Below, one piece after another: positions 61,291-64,000 of a DNA stretch of 64,000 nucleotides. A program made the position numbers and the translations under genes. Where the stretch lies: assembly GCA_028820935.1 (NCBI GenBank), contig JAPPHZ010000031.1, forward strand, positions 62,001 to 126,000. The letters run 5' to 3'. Source of the DNA: a bacterium. Lineage in GTDB: Bacteria; Actinomycetota; Acidimicrobiia; Spongiisociales; Spongiisociaceae. The notes below the pieces were generated by a model, which ran no database searches, had not been told where the DNA came from, and saw nothing but the letters and a program-made list of their open reading frames with translations. Position 1 is the first letter of the stretch. Every line of letters starts with the position of its first letter.

Positions 61291-62655
61291 GTGTCCGGGT
61301 TCGACCAAATCTTCGACGACTGGGAGTCACAGGGAATCAAGCGGGTGCGGTTCGAACTGCCCGACCTGCACGGGACTTCCCGCACCAAGGTCGTCCCCCT
61401 CAAGGCCGCCCGCAGCTTTGCGCGCAAGGGCCTGAACATGTACGGGGGTACCGCGGTACTCGACACCCGCTCGGATGTCGTGCCCGGCAGCCTGTACAAC
61501 GAGGAGGTGGGGTACGGGGACCAGCTCCTGTTCCCCGACCCATCCACAGCCGCGATCGTGCCGTGGGCCTCCGATACCGCCCGGCTGATCTGCGATGCGC
61601 AGTGGTACGACGGCCAGACCCTGGAGGCCACTCCGCGGGCCGTCTACCGGCGGGTGCTCGAGAAGGCCGCCGATATGGGATTCGAGCCGATGACCGGATG
61701 CGAGTTCGAGTTCTACCTGCTCGACGGCGAGACCCACGAGCGCCTGTTCGAGGGCTACCACATCTTCAACGTGGTCCGTAACGAGTGGGTACCGACCATC
61801 AACCGGATCGTGGACCTGATGCCCGGGGTGGGTATCGACATCATCACCTCCAACTGCGAGTACGCCGGGTCGCAATGGGAGATCAACTTCACCCCCGGCC
61901 GGGGCATCAACGGTCCCGACCGGGCATTCACGTTCAAGAACGGCGTCAAGCAGATCGCCTACCAGGACGGCTACCTGGCCACCTTCATGACCAAGCCGTG
62001 GGCCGGGCACTCCGGGAACGGATGCCATATCCACATGTCGCTGGTGGACAAGGACACCGGGCAGAACGTCATGGCCGACGAGTCCCACCCCCAGGGTCTC
62101 AGCGAGGTGGGCCTCCGGTTCACGGCCGGGCTGATCACCCACGCCAACGCCATCGACGCCCTCCTGGCCCCCACTATCAACTGCCGCCGCCGGCGCCGCA
62201 CCCACACCTTCAGCCCCACCAACATCTCCTGGGGACTGGAGGATCGGTCGGCTCTGCTGCGCGTGAAGGCGGCCGGTCCTGACGCGACCCGGATCGAGAC
62301 CCGCTCCCCCAGCGCCTTGATGAACCCCTACCTGGCCAGCGCCGCCATCCTGGCCGCCGGCCTGGACGGGATCGAGAAGGGATTGGAGCCCCCGGCGCCT
62401 TCCCGCCAGGGTGTGCCGGCGGAGGAGGACGAGTCGCTCGAGAAGCTCCCCGCCACCCTCGGCGAGGCGCTGGACCACTTCGAGGCCAGCGATGCCACCA
62501 CCGGATTCTTCGGCCAGGAGTTCAAGGACGCGTTCCTGGCGGTGCGCCGCTACGAACTGGGCCGGTACGCCGCCGAGGAGGACGAGGACCCGGATTCGCA
62601 GCGCACGGACGAGATCAGCGGCTGGGAGACCAACGAGTACCTCGAACTGTATTAG
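61291..62655 (+). CDS. Glutamine-synthetase-family ligase
   Basis: 454 residues from GTG at 61291, with GAGGAGG 8 bp upstream; earlier in-frame starts are not supported. The N-terminal beta-grasp (VRFELPDLHGTSRTKVV) and catalytic motifs CEFEFYLL, GSQWEINF, GNGCHIHMSL, INCRRRRRTHTFSPT and IETRSPSALMNPYLA are intact. It is a GlnA-type-III-like or gamma-glutamyl-amine ligase rather than the main GlnA, by size and context. It is divergent from the class III aminotransferase, mirroring the ligase-aminotransferase pair at 8-12 kb. Confidence 0.88.
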   Translation: MSGFDQIFDDWESQGIKRVRFELPDLHGTSRTKVVPLKAARSFARKGLNMYGGTAVLDTRSDVVPGSLYNEEVGYGDQLLFPDPSTAAIVPWASDTARLICDAQWYDGQTLEATPRAVYRRVLEKAADMGFEPMTGCEFEFYLLDGETHERLFEGYHIFNVVRNEWVPTINRIVDLMPGVGIDIITSNCEYAGSQWEINFTPGRGINGPDRAFTFKNGVKQIAYQDGYLATFMTKPWAGHSGNGCHIHMSLVDKDTGQNVMADESHPQGLSEVGLRFTAGLITHANAIDALLAPTINCRRRRRTHTFSPTNISWGLEDRSALLRVKAAGPDATRIETRSPSALMNPYLASAAILAAGLDGIEKGLEPPAPSRQGVPAEEDESLEKLPATLGEALDHFEASDATTGFFGQEFKDAFLAVRRYELGRYAAEEDEDPDSQRTDEISGWETNEYLELY

Positions 62656-62695
62656 TCGGTTGGCAGTTGCCTGGGCCGACCACACTGACCGCCGG

Positions 62696-63130
62696 CTAGC
62701 GGTCTTCGAGGATGGCCTTTAGGCGCTGCAGGTCGGTGCGGAGTTCGCGCTCCATCGAGGTTCGCCGGCTGGGGGTGAGCAAGCCCATCAGACCGGCTGC
62801 ATCAACTTCCACCTCCAACTCAACGACGGTGGCGCCCATGCCGAACCTCTGCAGCATGTAGCGGTCCCGGCCGCCCCGAACCCCCGAGGTGTACTCCCTG
62901 CACAGCCGCGCTTGCGGCTCGAACTCCACTACCTCCCAGCGTACGTCCACGTCCCGGCCCATGAACCTGATCAGGCTCCTACCGGTTGCCCCGATCGCAG
63001 ACACTCCCGATTCGTCAGGCACGGCGCGAAGGATGCTTGTGCGCCACAACGGCTCGTTCGTAGGGGAGGCGAGGTAGTCGAACACGATGTCCGGATCGCG
63101 GTTGATGAACACCTTCCTGGTGACGCGCAA
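62696..63130 (-). CDS. SRPBCC / polyketide-cyclase-like lipid-binding-fold protein
   Basis: 144 residues from ATG at 63130. The pattern VFINRDPDIVFDYLASPTNEPLWR near the start and VRWEVVEFEPQARL in the middle fit the SRPBCC (START-like) fold that binds small hydrophobic ligands. No catalytic residues are evident. It lies between the glutamine-synthetase-like gene and the divergent amidohydrolase. Function unknown. Confidence 0.78.
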   Translation of the reverse strand: MRVTRKVFINRDPDIVFDYLASPTNEPLWRTSILRAVPDESGVSAIGATGRSLIRFMGRDVDVRWEVVEFEPQARLCREYTSGVRGGRDRYMLQRFGMGATVVELEVEVDAAGLMGLLTPSRRTSMERELRTDLQRLKAILEDR

Positions 63131-63192
63131 TCGAAGCCCTTCGTCACAAACTCCGGGTCACCTAGCCTATCGTGCGGTTAGCGGAGGACCAT

Positions 63193-64000
63193 GTGACAAC
63201 CGATTCGATACGCATTGAAGCCGAGCTGCTGATCCCGGGACAGGGCGATCCCGTATCCGACGGGTGCGTGGTGATCGATGGTGACACGATTACCTACGCG
63301 GGCGGATCAGCGGATGCGCCCGACACTCCGGGCGGTGTGACCTATCAAGTGCCGGTGGTGATGCCGGGGATGTGGGACTGCCACTCCCATTTCTTCGGGA
63401 CGGAGGCGGCCGATCTCACCCAGCTGGCCACCACTCCCCTGCCGATGCTGTCGGTCCGGGCGGCCCGGGATGCCCGCACCCTGTTGATGGCCGGCTTCAC
63501 GAGCACCCGCGAGATGGGCGGGCTCGGCGTCCACCTCGGCCGGCTGGTCGACGAGGGAACGCTGGTCGGGCCGAACATCTACGGCGCGGGAGCGGCCCTC
63601 GGTCCCACCGCGGGACACAGCGACATCCACTGGATGCCGGAGTCCTGGCGGGACGACCTGGCCGCGTCGGGCGTGGGTTGGGTGGCCGTGTGCGACGGAG
63701 TCGAGGAATGTATCAAGGCCGTCCGCCGCCAGATCCGGGTGGGCGCCAAAGTCATCAAGATCAACGCCACGGGCGGCACGATGAGCCACTTCGACCACCC
63801 CGACCACCGGCAGTTCAACGACAAGGAGCTGCGGGCCATCGTCGAGGAAGCGGCCATGGCCGAGATGGCGGTCGGGGCCCATTGCCACGGGCTGGCGGGC
63901 GTGGCTGCGGCGGCCCGGGCCGGCGTGACCACCATCGAGCACTGCAGCACCCTGGACCAGGAGACCGCCGAGTTGATGCTGGAGATGGGGACCATGGCCG
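63193..64000 (+). CDS. Metal-dependent amidohydrolase (imidazolonepropionase / prolidase-like), cut by window end
   Basis: About 269 codons are visible from GTG at 63193, with GGAGG 5 bp in front. Motifs of the amidohydrolase superfamily are present: the HxH metal pair in DCHSHFFG, the carboxylated-Lys candidate in KVIKINATGG, GAHCHG and TTIEHC. The C-terminal Asp is beyond the edge. Family members cleave cyclic amides, imidazolones or Xaa-Pro and related bonds, which fits the nitrogen-scavenging character of the window. Confidence 0.88.
   Translation, partial: MTTDSIRIEAELLIPGQGDPVSDGCVVIDGDTITYAGGSADAPDTPGGVTYQVPVVMPGMWDCHSHFFGTEAADLTQLATTPLPMLSVRAARDARTLLMAGFTSTREMGGLGVHLGRLVDEGTLVGPNIYGAGAALGPTAGHSDIHWMPESWRDDLAASGVGWVAVCDGVEECIKAVRRQIRVGAKVIKINATGGTMSHFDHPDHRQFNDKELRAIVEEAAMAEMAVGAHCHGLAGVAAAARAGVTTIEHCSTLDQETAELMLEMGTMA

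Overview
The window is very GC-rich, with tightly packed genes, strong G/C preference at third codon positions and frequent ATGA or GTGA stop/start overlaps. A Tat-type lipoprotein ABC-transporter binding protein with a Thr/Ala/Pro-rich stalk, the oxidoreductase content and the regulatory style suggest a heterotrophic member of the Actinomycetota, perhaps an Acidimicrobiia-like marine or host-associated lineage. That placement is inference from gene style; there is no rRNA in the window. No tRNA, rRNA, CRISPR array, integrase or transposase was seen.

Layout. (1) 1-7457: a molybdenum-hydroxylase (xanthine/CO dehydrogenase family) cluster with a leftward FAD - large - 2Fe-2S - large (partial) operon and a divergent third large subunit. 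(2) 7490-14256: a small membrane protein, then a leftward operon of a class III aminotransferase fused to a glutamine amidotransferase, a second class III aminotransferase and a glutamine-synthetase-like ligase, facing a divergent aldehyde dehydrogenase; together these resemble gamma-glutamylated amine/polyamine catabolism. (3) 14335-15626: a QueC-like PP-loop gene broken by an exact 11-bp tandem duplication. (4) 15701-26590: hydantoinase/oxoprolinase subunits hyuB and hyuA, divergent from a complete five-gene peptide-type ABC importer and a dehydrogenase, with a palindrome in the shared promoter region. (5) 26650-39296: orphan antitoxin, phosphotriesterase-like hydrolase, SDR, a TIGR04255-like protein, a dimethylformamidase-like amidase, a repeat-flanked NYN remnant, a CocE-type hydrolase, a secreted SLH-anchored metalloprotease and a KBL-type PLP enzyme. 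(6) 39546-49353: two giant secreted mosaic proteins that share a promoter, leader and N-terminal cassette but have unrelated C-terminal modules, followed by a divergent HtrA protease. (7) 49449-64000: amino-acid enzymes (D-threonine-aldolase-like, threonine-synthase-like, D-amino-acid-oxidase-like, threonine-dehydratase-like, aspartate-dehydrogenase-like, class III aminotransferase, second glutamine-synthetase-like), MFS, PhyH dioxygenase, GNAT, SRPBCC and a partial amidohydrolase.

Taken together most of the window is a scavenging island for nitrogen-containing small organics (amines, hydantoins, amides, purine-like heterocycles, unusual amino acids): an ABC importer brings substrates in, hydrolases open amide or ring bonds, and aminotransferases, dehydratases and dehydrogenases feed the carbon to central metabolism. 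The exception is the surface/secreted block at 35-49 kb. The most unusual signal there is a duplicated roughly 1.3-kb expression-and-export cassette with poly(G)/(GA)n microsatellites in its leader, placed in front of two unrelated domain sets; this looks like modular and possibly length-variable expression of surface proteins.
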